A stretch of DNA of 64,000 nt, taken from JAIBAC01 sp046331095. GTDB taxonomy: Bacteria; Actinomycetota; Acidimicrobiia; UBA2766. The stretch covers positions 124,001-188,000 of the forward strand of contig JAXLRM010000003.1 of assembly GCA_046331095.1 (NCBI GenBank), written 5' to 3'. Below, in pieces: positions 49,668-57,370 of this stretch (positions are counted from its first letter, which is position 1; each line of letters starts with the position of its first letter). The notes beneath the pieces are model-generated. The model was given only the letters and a program-made list of their open reading frames with translations, did no database searches and was not told where the DNA came from. The translations under genes were made by a program, and so were the position numbers.

Positions 49668-50306
49668 CTACCCGGATTGAGGTCGCGGTGACCAGAGCGG
49701 ATACTCGATCCCGGCGAGGCGGTTGATCACGAAAGCCTGTACCACCAGGAACAAGACCGCCAACATCAGCACGGCGAGCTGCCACGGCGCCTTGAGGATC
49801 CCGAGGGACACGATCAGGGTTGTGGCGCCGGCGGGCGGGTGCGGCACCTTGGCCCACACCATCACGCCTGCCGTCAGTCCCAGCGACAGTGCGGCCGCAC
49901 CGACCCGGTCCCACGTGACGCTCGTGGCGAGCGCCGGTGGCGCCTCGGTCAGCCCGAAGATCACCAGCGACAGGTACCCGGCAGCCGCACCGATCGCGTG
50001 GCCGCACATCGTGTTGCGCGGCGACGACGGTGGGGTCATCGGCGTGTAGAAGAGCAGGAACGCAGTCGGCCCCAGCGACGGGAACACGAACGGGGCGCCG
50101 GTGACGAGCGCCGCGATCGACATCACACCGATCGACACCACCCCGTTCACGAACGCGTAGAGGCCGATCACGAACGTGGAGTTGTGACGTGCCGCGAGTG
50201 CGGGCAGGCGCATGCGCCGGGCCAGTCCGAACACCTCGGCCGCGAGGTCCCCGCCTACGGGGCCGGGCCGCTGAGGCCGGTCCGGCACCTCCCTCTTCTC
50301 AGCCAC
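49668..50306 (-). CDS. HPP family integral membrane protein
   Basis: A 212-residue protein with about four membrane helices. The family signature HPPAGATTLIVSLG is present at about residues 151-164, with FPSLGPTAFLLFYTP and GHAIGAAAGYLSLVIFG earlier. Plant and cyanobacterial relatives have been linked to nitrite transport. GTG at 50304-50306 is preferred over an ATG six codons earlier because GGAGG precedes it. It overlaps the small membrane protein's stop by 8 bp, so it is coupled to the redox module upstream. Confidence 0.82.
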   Translation of the reverse strand: MAEKREVPDRPQRPGPVGGDLAAEVFGLARRMRLPALAARHNSTFVIGLYAFVNGVVSIGVMSIAALVTGAPFVFPSLGPTAFLLFYTPMTPPSSPRNTMCGHAIGAAAGYLSLVIFGLTEAPPALATSVTWDRVGAAALSLGLTAGVMVWAKVPHPPAGATTLIVSLGILKAPWQLAVLMLAVLFLVVQAFVINRLAGIEYPLWSPRPQSG

Positions 50307-50505
50307 GCCGTCCTCCACGTGCATAGGCGTAGAACGCCACCGAGCCCGCCCCCAGGACCACCGAACAGGCCGCCGCGATCCACGCGAGCGCGACGTCGTG
50401 GCCCAAGAGGCCGTCCAGCCCCACGGTCAGGAGGAAGACCTGCAGCGATACCAGGACGATCACGAACGCCCCGATCGAGGCCACCACGCGCCGGTTCGGG
50501 TTCAC
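50299..50505 (-). CDS. Small membrane protein of unknown function
   Basis: A 68-residue protein with two hydrophobic helices (about 7-30 and 38-58) and a basic tail (ARGGRRG). GTG at 50503-50505 overlaps the stop of the Rieske gene by 4 bp, and its own stop overlaps the next start, so it is bound into the operon and probably a minor subunit of the same complex. I do not recognise the family. Confidence 0.6.
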   Translation of the reverse strand: MNPNRRVVASIGAFVIVLVSLQVFLLTVGLDGLLGHDVALAWIAAACSVVLGAGSVAFYAYARGGRRG

Positions 50506-51002
50506 GTCGCTCCACCGCCGAGGGCCCACACCTCGCCGCCGGGGCGGATCTCGACGGCGATCGGCGCGAGCGGCCGTTGGGGCGGGCCGGCAACGACCGC
50601 GCCGGTGTCGGGGTCGAAGATCCCTTCGTGGCAGGGGCACACGAGCTCGTCGTGGCGCTCGTCCCAGTAGACGACGCAGCCCAGGTGCGTGCACTTCTGG
50701 CTGAACGCCACCACGCGTTCGGCGTCGAGGCGCAACAGGATCGCCGGGTCGGCCTCGGTCGGGTAGCGGAACAGGTAGGCGCCGCCCTCCGCGACGTCGT
50801 CGAGAGCGACGATCGGCCGCGGCTCGCCTTCGTTCACGTGACGCAGCGACGCCCAAGCGGCGACGCCGACGCCGCCCACCGCGAACGCCCCCGAGGCGAG
50901 GACGAGGTAGCGCACGAACTCGCGCCGCGTGACGTCGTCCTCACCCTCGGACGTGTACGGGAAGTCCTCGCGCCAGACGCGGTCGCGGTCCTCGGTGCTC
51001 AT
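50502..51002 (-). CDS. Rieske iron-sulfur protein
   Basis: A 166-residue membrane-anchored [2Fe-2S] protein. A twin-arginine-like start TRREFVRYLVLASGAFAVGG (about 25-44) leads to the anchor, and the cluster ligands are Cys104 and His106 in CTHLGC and Cys122 and His125 in CPCHEGIFD; Cys109 and Cys124 form the usual disulfide. Here it accompanies a molybdenum enzyme, not a cytochrome bc complex, so it may pass electrons from that complex or act as its own redox gate. ATG overlaps the 4Fe-4S gene stop (ATGA). Confidence 0.9.
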   Translation of the reverse strand: MSTEDRDRVWREDFPYTSEGEDDVTRREFVRYLVLASGAFAVGGVGVAAWASLRHVNEGEPRPIVALDDVAEGGAYLFRYPTEADPAILLRLDAERVVAFSQKCTHLGCVVYWDERHDELVCPCHEGIFDPDTGAVVAGPPQRPLAPIAVEIRPGGEVWALGGGAT

Positions 51003-51637
51003 GTGGTCGCCCCCATCTCGGCGAGGCCGAACGGGTCGTCGCGCCAGTCGGTCCCCGCCGCGCCGGCCAGTACGTCGACGGGTCCGGCCGACACGTCGTC
51101 GACGACGATACGCACCTTCGTGCCGACGCGTTGGCGGCCGAAGACGAACGCGTCCACGAGCCCTCCCGTGCGTGTTGCCGCCCACTGCTGCGGAGTCCCG
51201 AACCAGAGCGCCTGGCTCGGGCAGACCGACGCACACATCGGCGCGAGCCCGATGGACGTGCGGTCGTAGCACATGTCGCACTTCATCATCATGTCGAGGT
51301 CGGCCTGCATCTTGGGGACGCCGAACGGGCACGCGAGCACGCAGTTCGAACAGGCGATGCAGCGTGGCTTGAGCGCCGACTGCACCACCCCGTCCTCGTT
51401 CTGTTTGATCGCGTCGGCCGGGCACACCTCGGCGCAGGTCGGATCATCGCAGTGCATGCACACCATCGGGACGGTCTGGGTGGTGTGTGCCCGGTCCACC
51501 TCGTCGAGGTGGATCATCGTCCTGCCCCTGTGCGTGCCGCACTCTTCGCAGGCCTGCACGCAAGCCCGGCAGCCGATGCAGCGGCTCTGGTCGACGACGA
51601 ACACCTTGGCTCCGTGTCCGACGGGCCCGATGCTCAC
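50999..51637 (-). CDS. 4Fe-4S ferredoxin-type electron-transfer subunit
   Basis: A 212-residue subunit with several cysteine clusters: CIGCRACVQAC starting at Cys20, MHCDDPTCAEVCP, CIACSNCVLACP and CDMCYDRTSIG with PMCASVCP. This makes four [4Fe-4S] sites like the beta subunits of dimethylsulfoxide reductase-family enzymes. It would carry electrons between the molybdoenzyme and the membrane subunit. The GTG start at 51635-51637 overlaps the molybdoenzyme stop (4 bp). A 70-residue tail without cysteines follows. Confidence 0.9.
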   Translation of the reverse strand: MSIGPVGHGAKVFVVDQSRCIGCRACVQACEECGTHRGRTMIHLDEVDRAHTTQTVPMVCMHCDDPTCAEVCPADAIKQNEDGVVQSALKPRCIACSNCVLACPFGVPKMQADLDMMMKCDMCYDRTSIGLAPMCASVCPSQALWFGTPQQWAATRTGGLVDAFVFGRQRVGTKVRIVVDDVSAGPVDVLAGAAGTDWRDDPFGLAEMGATT

Positions 51638-53868
51638 TCGGCACCCGTTTCGTGCAGGGAGAGGTCGCGCACGTCGGTTGTCTGCGAGCCGGGACCGACA
51701 CGTTCGAGGCGAACCGCCGAGACCTTGTACTCGGGGATCTTCGAGACCGGGTCGAGGGCGCGCTGGGTGAGCTGGTTGGCGGCGCGCCGTCCCTCCCAGT
51801 GGTAGGGGATGAAGACCGTGTCGGGCCGGATCGTGGCCACGACCGTGGCCGGCAGCGTCATGTCGCCACGGCGCGAAGTCACCTTCACCAGATCGCCCTC
51901 GGCGATCCCGTGCGTGCTAGCGAGGATCGGGTGGATCTCGAGCAGCGGCTCCGGGTACTGCGCGACGAGCGGGCCGATGCGTCGCGTCTGGGTGCCGGAC
52001 AGGTACTGGCTCACGACGCGGCCGGTGGTCAGCCACACGGGATAGTCGTCGTCGACGACCTCGGCGGGAGGGCGGTACGCAACCGCGTTGAAGCGGGCCT
52101 TGCCGTCGGGATGGGCGAAGACCCCGCCCTCGTACAGGCGCGGCGTGCCCGGGTGGCCGATCTCCGGACACGGCCAGAACACGCCCATCTCGTCCTCGAC
52201 GCGCTGCCACGTGATGCCCGTGTAGTCGGCGGTGCCGCCGTGGGACGCACGGCGGAGCTCGTCGAAGATCGCCTCGTTCGAGTCGAAGCCGAAGTAGCGG
52301 CCGCGGCCGAGGCGGTGAGCGAGGTCGAGGATGATCTCGGTGTCACGGCGGGCGTTGCCGGGCGGCGTCACCGCGGCGTTGATCTTGACGACGCGTCCCT
52401 CGACGGTCGTGGACGTGCCCTCGTCCTCCTCGTGCAGCGAGCCGGCGAGGACGACATCGGCGTGCTGGGCAGACTCGGACATGAAGAAGTCGATCGCGGC
52501 GTAGAACTCGAGCCCGTCGAGCGCGGCGGCGGTGAAGTTCGTGTCGGGCAGGGACACTGCCGGGTTGAAGCAGATCGAGAGAAGGCCCTTGATCTCGCCG
52601 GCCGCGATCGCGTTCACGATCTCCTGGGCCGAGAGCCCCTTGCCCGGGATCTCGTCGACTTCGCAGCCCCAGACCGATGCAACCTCGGCGCGGTGCTCGG
52701 GGTTGGTGATGTCGCGGTTGCCGGGGAGCTGGTCGCACTTGTGGCCCTGCTCGCGCCCGCCCTGGCCGTTGCCCTGGCCCGTGATCGTGCTGACGCCGCA
52801 CCCGGGCTTGCCGTACTTGCCGGTCGCGAGACCGAGGTTGATGCACGACAGGACGTTCTCGACGCCCTTGGACTGGTGCTCGATCCCACGGGCGTGCAGG
52901 AGCATGCCCGTCGCCGACGTCCCCCAGATCTCGGCGGCGGCTTCGATGCGCCCCGCGGGCACTCCGGTGACGGCTTCGGCCCACGTGGGCGTACAGCCGG
53001 CCACGGCAGCGGCGGCTTCTTCGAACCCGAGCGTGTGCGCCTCGATGAAGTCGTGGTCGAGCCAGTCGCGCTCGACGAGCACGTTCAGGATCGAGCCCAT
53101 CAACGCGGAGTCGGTGCCCGGGCGCAGGCCGAGGAACACGTCGGCGGTCCGTGCGAGCGGGGTCACGCGCGGGTCGGCGACGACGAGTTTCGCCCCGTTG
53201 TCACGCGCGCTCCAGATGTAGCTCGTCGTGATCGGGGCGCACTCCGCGACGTTGGCACCCGCGACGAAGACGACGTCGGCGAGCGGTATGTCACTCCAGG
53301 GGTTCGCGGCGCGGTCCATGCCGAGCGCCTTCTTGTTGGCGGCACCGGCGGAGACCATGCAGAGGCGACCGTTGTAGTCGAGGTTGGCCGTGCCGATGCC
53401 CAGCCGCGCGAACTTGCCGATCAGATACGACTTCTCGTTGTTGAGCGACACGCCCGAGAGCATCGCGAAGCTGTCGGCGCCGTAGCGGTCCTGGATCCGG
53501 CGGATCTCCGACGCGACACGGCCGAGCGCATGGTCCCACCCGACCGCGCGGAAGCCCGACGGCGCCGACGGGTCACGCTCGAGCGGATCGAGGAGGCGAT
53601 CGGGGTGGTTGCCCTGGAGGTAGCGCTTGACGCCCTTGGGGCAGAGCTTGCCCTGGTTGAACGGGAAGTCGTACCAGGGCTCGAAACCCACGACCTGGTT
53701 CTGGTGGACCTTGAGGACGATGCCGCACTGTTGGCCGCAGAAGCAGCAGTGGGTCTCGACCTCGCGATCGATCTCGAGGTCCTTGTCCCAGCCCCCCGGC
53801 GGGGTCTGGTTCAGGTGCGGGCCGTAGCGGGCGACGAGGTCCGCCTCGGACACGGGCAACGTCGCCAT
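51634..53868 (-). CDS. Molybdopterin oxidoreductase catalytic subunit (NasA/formate dehydrogenase-like)
   Basis: A 744-residue molybdo-bis-PGD enzyme. The N-terminal [4Fe-4S] ligands are Cys41, Cys44 and Cys48 in CCFCGQQC and Cys76 in KLCPKG. The molybdenum ligand aligns with Cys170 in NGRLCMVSAGAANKK, which resembles assimilatory nitrate reductases more than selenocysteine formate dehydrogenases. No signal peptide, so it is cytoplasmic. The company of DsrE, TusE, SQR-like and DsrM-like genes makes a sulfur-compound reaction (sulfite or persulfide oxidation, or similar) as plausible as nitrate reduction. Overlaps: one base with the membrane gene, four with the ferredoxin gene. Confidence 0.88.
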   Translation of the reverse strand: MATLPVSEADLVARYGPHLNQTPPGGWDKDLEIDREVETHCCFCGQQCGIVLKVHQNQVVGFEPWYDFPFNQGKLCPKGVKRYLQGNHPDRLLDPLERDPSAPSGFRAVGWDHALGRVASEIRRIQDRYGADSFAMLSGVSLNNEKSYLIGKFARLGIGTANLDYNGRLCMVSAGAANKKALGMDRAANPWSDIPLADVVFVAGANVAECAPITTSYIWSARDNGAKLVVADPRVTPLARTADVFLGLRPGTDSALMGSILNVLVERDWLDHDFIEAHTLGFEEAAAAVAGCTPTWAEAVTGVPAGRIEAAAEIWGTSATGMLLHARGIEHQSKGVENVLSCINLGLATGKYGKPGCGVSTITGQGNGQGGREQGHKCDQLPGNRDITNPEHRAEVASVWGCEVDEIPGKGLSAQEIVNAIAAGEIKGLLSICFNPAVSLPDTNFTAAALDGLEFYAAIDFFMSESAQHADVVLAGSLHEEDEGTSTTVEGRVVKINAAVTPPGNARRDTEIILDLAHRLGRGRYFGFDSNEAIFDELRRASHGGTADYTGITWQRVEDEMGVFWPCPEIGHPGTPRLYEGGVFAHPDGKARFNAVAYRPPAEVVDDDYPVWLTTGRVVSQYLSGTQTRRIGPLVAQYPEPLLEIHPILASTHGIAEGDLVKVTSRRGDMTLPATVVATIRPDTVFIPYHWEGRRAANQLTQRALDPVSKIPEYKVSAVRLERVGPGSQTTDVRDLSLHETGAE

Positions 53869-54905
53869 CAGCCGAACCCTCCGACCCTTGCGGCCTGGGC
53901 GAACGTCACCAGACGGCGCCGACACTGCGGGCACACCTGCTGGTAGTTGCCACCGTCGTCGCGGGAGTAGTCGAACCCGAGCGCCGCGGTGACGTCGACG
54001 AGGTCGCCAACCTGCAACGCCGACGCGTACTCCGTGCCGCACTCGGTGCACGCATGCTGGGGGCCCTCCGTTCCCGCGCGCTTGTAGAACGCGACGCCGA
54101 GGTTCGCCGGCCGCTGGAAGATGTGGAACAGCTTGCCGAACGGGATGTAGAGCAGGCCCAGGATCACCGTGAGGGCGTGGATGGTGGTAAGGAACGTGTA
54201 GAAGCGCCCGCCCATCCACAGGTTCGACGCGGTGAGCAGCAGGCCGGTCACCGACACGGCGAACAAGCCGGCGAGCGCGAGGAAGTCGTTCGCGCGCTCG
54301 ACGGCCATCGCCCCGGGGTCGCGTAGACGCCGCATGAGGAAGAGGAAGACCCCGCCGAGGACCAGTACGGCGGAGATGTCGAGGAGGTGGAACGTGACCC
54401 AGCCGAAGAGGCTGCGGGCGTCGAAGCTCACCGTGGCGATGCTCGCGACGTATGCCTGATAGCGCTGGGAGTCCTGGCCGACCGACTCGAAGTGCAGTAG
54501 GCCGAACACGAGCGGGAACGTCACTGCCGCCGCGAGGACGCACCCCCAGAACACGAGCTGGTGCGCGAACCAGCGGGCACGGCTGCGCCGTGCGATGAAC
54601 GCCTGGCCCGCGAGGTTGGTGATGACCAGACCCGGCAGCGCCCCCAGGTTGCGTCCCCGCGCCCCGCGGCGCCTGAACGCCTCCCATCCGCGACGGTTCA
54701 GCCGTGCCGTCGGCGGCCGGCGCAGCCAGACGAGGTAGCGGTACACGACACCGAACGTCGCGAACAGGGTTCCGAAGAGGTAACCCACCAGGGCGGCGTC
54801 GAACCACCGCAAGCCCCCGCTGCCCAGCACCGCGATCGCGAGGCCGATCAGAACCGCTACGAGACCCCAGACGACGCCACGCCGGTCGAGGCTTCCGATC
54901 GCCAT
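53868..54905 (-). CDS. DsrM/NarI-like haem b membrane subunit with zinc ribbon
   Basis: A 345-residue protein. A short N-terminal pair of helices (about 11-55) is followed by helices with RWFAHQLVFWGCVLAAAVTF, WVTFHLLDISAVLVLGG and TFLTTIHALTVILGLLYIPFGKLFHIF, providing histidines for two haems as in NarI and DsrM. The C-terminal 75 residues are soluble with CTECGTEY and CPQCRRR, a zinc-ribbon pair. It should link the cytoplasmic enzyme to the quinone pool. Its stop shares one base with the molybdoenzyme ATG. Confidence 0.82.
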   Translation of the reverse strand: MAIGSLDRRGVVWGLVAVLIGLAIAVLGSGGLRWFDAALVGYLFGTLFATFGVVYRYLVWLRRPPTARLNRRGWEAFRRRGARGRNLGALPGLVITNLAGQAFIARRSRARWFAHQLVFWGCVLAAAVTFPLVFGLLHFESVGQDSQRYQAYVASIATVSFDARSLFGWVTFHLLDISAVLVLGGVFLFLMRRLRDPGAMAVERANDFLALAGLFAVSVTGLLLTASNLWMGGRFYTFLTTIHALTVILGLLYIPFGKLFHIFQRPANLGVAFYKRAGTEGPQHACTECGTEYASALQVGDLVDVTAALGFDYSRDDGGNYQQVCPQCRRRLVTFAQAARVGGFG

Positions 54906-54950
54906 GCGCGGGACTCTACCGCCGCCGCCTTGGTCGGCGGCACCGGTGGC

Positions 54951-55418
54951 CTAGGTGAAGATGATCTGGCCGCCGGCGGACTTCTCGTAGAACTCGCCGA
55001 CGGTGATGATGTCCTCGACCTGTGCGACGAAGTCGTTCTTGTCGAACCCGAACAGGTCGACCGATGCCTTGCACCCGAACAGGCCGGCGCCGGTGTCGGA
55101 GATCATCTCGACGAACTCGGGGATCGGGGGGATGTCGAACTCGTCCATCTTGCGGTTCATGTACCGCGTCATCGCCGACGAGACACCCGGAAGCCCGCCG
55201 AGGACCGTCGCGAAGTGCAGGCCGGGATTGCCGACCGTGGCCAACTTGATGTTGCCCTGGCGCTTGCGGTGGATCACGTCGAGGCCGAAGAACGTGAAGA
55301 ACAGGTTGGCCTCGATGCCCTCGGCGCGGGCGCCGTTGGCCATGATCAGGCCCGGGTACACCCCTTCGAGGGAGCCCTTGGAGATGATTATCGAGACCTT
55401 CTGGATCGGCTCTGCCAT
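54951..55418 (-). CDS. DsrE/DsrF-like sulfur-transfer family protein
   Basis: A 155-residue protein with MAEPIQKVSIIISKGSLEGVYP, GIEANLFFTFFGLDVIHRKR and VEMISDTGAGLFGCKASVDLFGF. The DsrE family works as a persulfide carrier through a conserved cysteine; Cys116 in FGCKAS is at the expected place. It stands between TusE and the membrane subunit, so it probably moves sulfur to or from the TusE cysteine. Confidence 0.86.
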   Translation of the reverse strand: MAEPIQKVSIIISKGSLEGVYPGLIMANGARAEGIEANLFFTFFGLDVIHRKRQGNIKLATVGNPGLHFATVLGGLPGVSSAMTRYMNRKMDEFDIPPIPEFVEMISDTGAGLFGCKASVDLFGFDKNDFVAQVEDIITVGEFYEKSAGGQIIFT

Positions 55419-55448
55419 CGCATCCTCCTCGTGTCTGCGGGTGGTGGC

Positions 55449-55766
55449 TCAGATGCAGCCGCGGGGCTTGGGGATCCCGGCGATCTTGGCGGCGATCTTC
55501 GCCGGTCCTTTGGGGAAGAGCTGGTAGAGCTCCTTGACCGGCACGCCGGAGGCCCGCCCGAGCACCCGCACGGTCGGCCCGGTGCCCTTCTCGAGGTACT
55601 CCGCTCGCATGAAGCGGATCACCTCCCAGTGGCGGTCCGTGAGCTCGTCGATGCCCTCGCGCTCGGCGAGTTCGGGTGCCATGTCCTCGGTCCACTGGCC
55701 GGGGTCGACGAAGAAGCCATCCTCGTTGAGCTCGACGTCGGTCGCTGCGATTGTCTCGGTCGGCAT
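55449..55766 (-). CDS. tusE: TusE/DsrC-family sulfur carrier with a single C-terminal cysteine
   Basis: A 105-residue protein. The central LTDRHWEVIRFMRAEYLEKGTGPTVR and the flexible C-terminal arm ending KPRGCI are characteristic of TusE/DsrC. DsrC has two cysteines in that arm (ten residues apart); here only the penultimate Cys104 is present, and the other site is in AKIAAKIAG. This is the TusE form, able to hold a persulfide but unable to make the DsrC trisulfide. AGAGG is five bases before the ATG at 55764-55766. Confidence 0.88.
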   Translation of the reverse strand: MPTETIAATDVELNEDGFFVDPGQWTEDMAPELAEREGIDELTDRHWEVIRFMRAEYLEKGTGPTVRVLGRASGVPVKELYQLFPKGPAKIAAKIAGIPKPRGCI

Positions 55767-55785
55767 CGTCGCCTCTCCTCGTTCT

Positions 55786-57042
55786 CTAGGTAGTAGGTCG
55801 ATCGGTCGCGGGCCGGCGCTTGCCGCTGGTCGGCATGACGGCGCCGATCCCCGGCACCTCACGGCCGGGCAGGAGCGAATGCCAGTAGAACCACTGGAAC
55901 ATGAGCTTGCCAAGGTGGTTGAGTCGCGACTCCTCGAGCAGCGGCAACCCGACCCTGCCCGGATAGCGGCCCGGCAGCGGCTCCGTGTCGTAGTTGAAGT
56001 CGATCAACAGCGCCTTGTGGAAGCCCGCTTCGATGAAGCAGTTCGAATGGCCGTCGTAGCCGGACTCGAGCGCTTCGCCCGCAAGGAAGTGCATCACGTT
56101 GGCGACGACGGTCTCGCCCTCGAAGTGGGTCACCGAGCCGGCCTTCGACGCCGGTACGTTCGACGCGTCCCCGATGACGAACACGTTTGGTGCGGCCTTG
56201 GACTGCAGCGTGTGCTCGTCGGTCGGCACGAAGTCGAGCTCGTCGCCGAGGCCCGGCGAGCGTGACACGTACGGCGCGCCGCTGTGGAGCGGGACGACGA
56301 CGGCGAGGTCGAAGGGCACCTCGCGCTCGTCGTAGGAGATCAGGCGACCTCCGCTGCCGTCGACCTCGCCGGTGTTGAACTCGGTGACGAGCTCGATGCC
56401 ACGCTCGGCCAGCATCCCCCCGAGGCGTTCGGACGCCACCGGCTTGGTGAAGGCGCCGTCGAGGGGGGTCACATAGGTGAGCTCGACGCGGTCGCGGATG
56501 CCGCGCTCGGTGAAGTACCAGTCGGCGAGGAAGCAGAACTCGAGCGGGGCGACGGGGCACTTGACGGGCATGTCGACGATGTTGACGGCGATGCGCCCGC
56601 CGTCGAAGACCGCCAGGGCGCCGTCGAGGGCGGCGGCACCCTCGGGTGTGTAGAAGGTGAAGACCTTGTCCATCCATCCAGGACCGGTGAGGCCCTCGGT
56701 CTCCTGCGGTGCCAGCACCGCACCGGTCGCCACCACGAGGACGTCGTAGCCGAGGGTCGTGCCGTCGGCGAGGTGGACGGTGTCGGCGCCGAGGTCGACG
56801 TGGTCGACGGCACTGGTGCGGTACTCGATGCCGGCGCGGATCTGGCGGCCGCGGGGACGCACGATGTCCTCGGGATGGGCGAGGCCGAAGGGGACGAACA
56901 GGAGCCCCGGCTGGTACACGTGGCGGTCGTCCTGGTCGACGACCGTGATCTCGATCTCCTCGGCGGGAGCGGCGCGCCGCAGCCTGTTCGCCGTCAGCGT
57001 CCCGCCCGTTCCTGCACCGAGGATTACAACGCGTTTGCTCAT
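55786..57042 (-). CDS. Sulfide:quinone oxidoreductase-like flavoprotein
   Basis: A 418-residue two-dinucleotide-binding-domain enzyme. The FAD motif is RVVILGAGTGGTLTAN (about 4-19) and the C-terminal FAD strand is VFVIGDASNVPASKAG. Cysteines in VKCPVAPLEFC correspond to the redox-active region of SQR, which reduces quinone with sulfide and forms persulfide. Another cysteine lies in SNCFIEAG. Substrate preference is not fixed by these alone. It lies first in the sulfur module, and its C-terminal region is probably membrane-associated. Confidence 0.85.
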   Translation of the reverse strand: MSKRVVILGAGTGGTLTANRLRRAAPAEEIEITVVDQDDRHVYQPGLLFVPFGLAHPEDIVRPRGRQIRAGIEYRTSAVDHVDLGADTVHLADGTTLGYDVLVVATGAVLAPQETEGLTGPGWMDKVFTFYTPEGAAALDGALAVFDGGRIAVNIVDMPVKCPVAPLEFCFLADWYFTERGIRDRVELTYVTPLDGAFTKPVASERLGGMLAERGIELVTEFNTGEVDGSGGRLISYDEREVPFDLAVVVPLHSGAPYVSRSPGLGDELDFVPTDEHTLQSKAAPNVFVIGDASNVPASKAGSVTHFEGETVVANVMHFLAGEALESGYDGHSNCFIEAGFHKALLIDFNYDTEPLPGRYPGRVGLPLLEESRLNHLGKLMFQWFYWHSLLPGREVPGIGAVMPTSGKRRPATDRPTT

Positions 57043-57370
57043 CGGCCTGTCATGGTACGGGCAGGCGCCCCGATGGGCAGGTCCGAACGTCACAACTGGG
57101 AGGGCGATCGGAGGTTTTCGGTTTCCGGTTGCTGGGGCCCGATGCGGCCACCGTGTGCCGGCGACGGAGCACCGGGCGGCCGCGACCCGGAGGTTGGAGC
57201 ACCACGCGGCCACACTCAGGGGCTTGGAGAACTGCGACGCCCGTATGCGCGCTCGCAGTTATCCAACCCCGGGACTCTGGCCGGTCTGTTCTCCAAGGTG
57301 GCCGCGTTGCACCAGGCCGATCCCCGTTCCTCAGGTAGTCGCGCCCAGAACGGGGCTTTCGCTGCGGCGG
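57043..57370. other. Intergenic region upstream of the sulfur module
   Basis: A 328-bp gap. It should hold the promoter for the leftward module. At 57340-57355 it carries the reverse complement of the 16-base sequence CCCCGTTCTGGGCGCG found at 23481-23496. Two short imperfect repeats around GGAGCACC and GGCGGCC occur in 57160-57215. No clear gene. Confidence 0.5.

Noticed and set aside
51634..53868. Selenocysteine formate dehydrogenase
   Set aside because: The molybdenum-ligand position is an ordinary Cys codon, no in-frame TGA is present, and the local motif is NasA-like.
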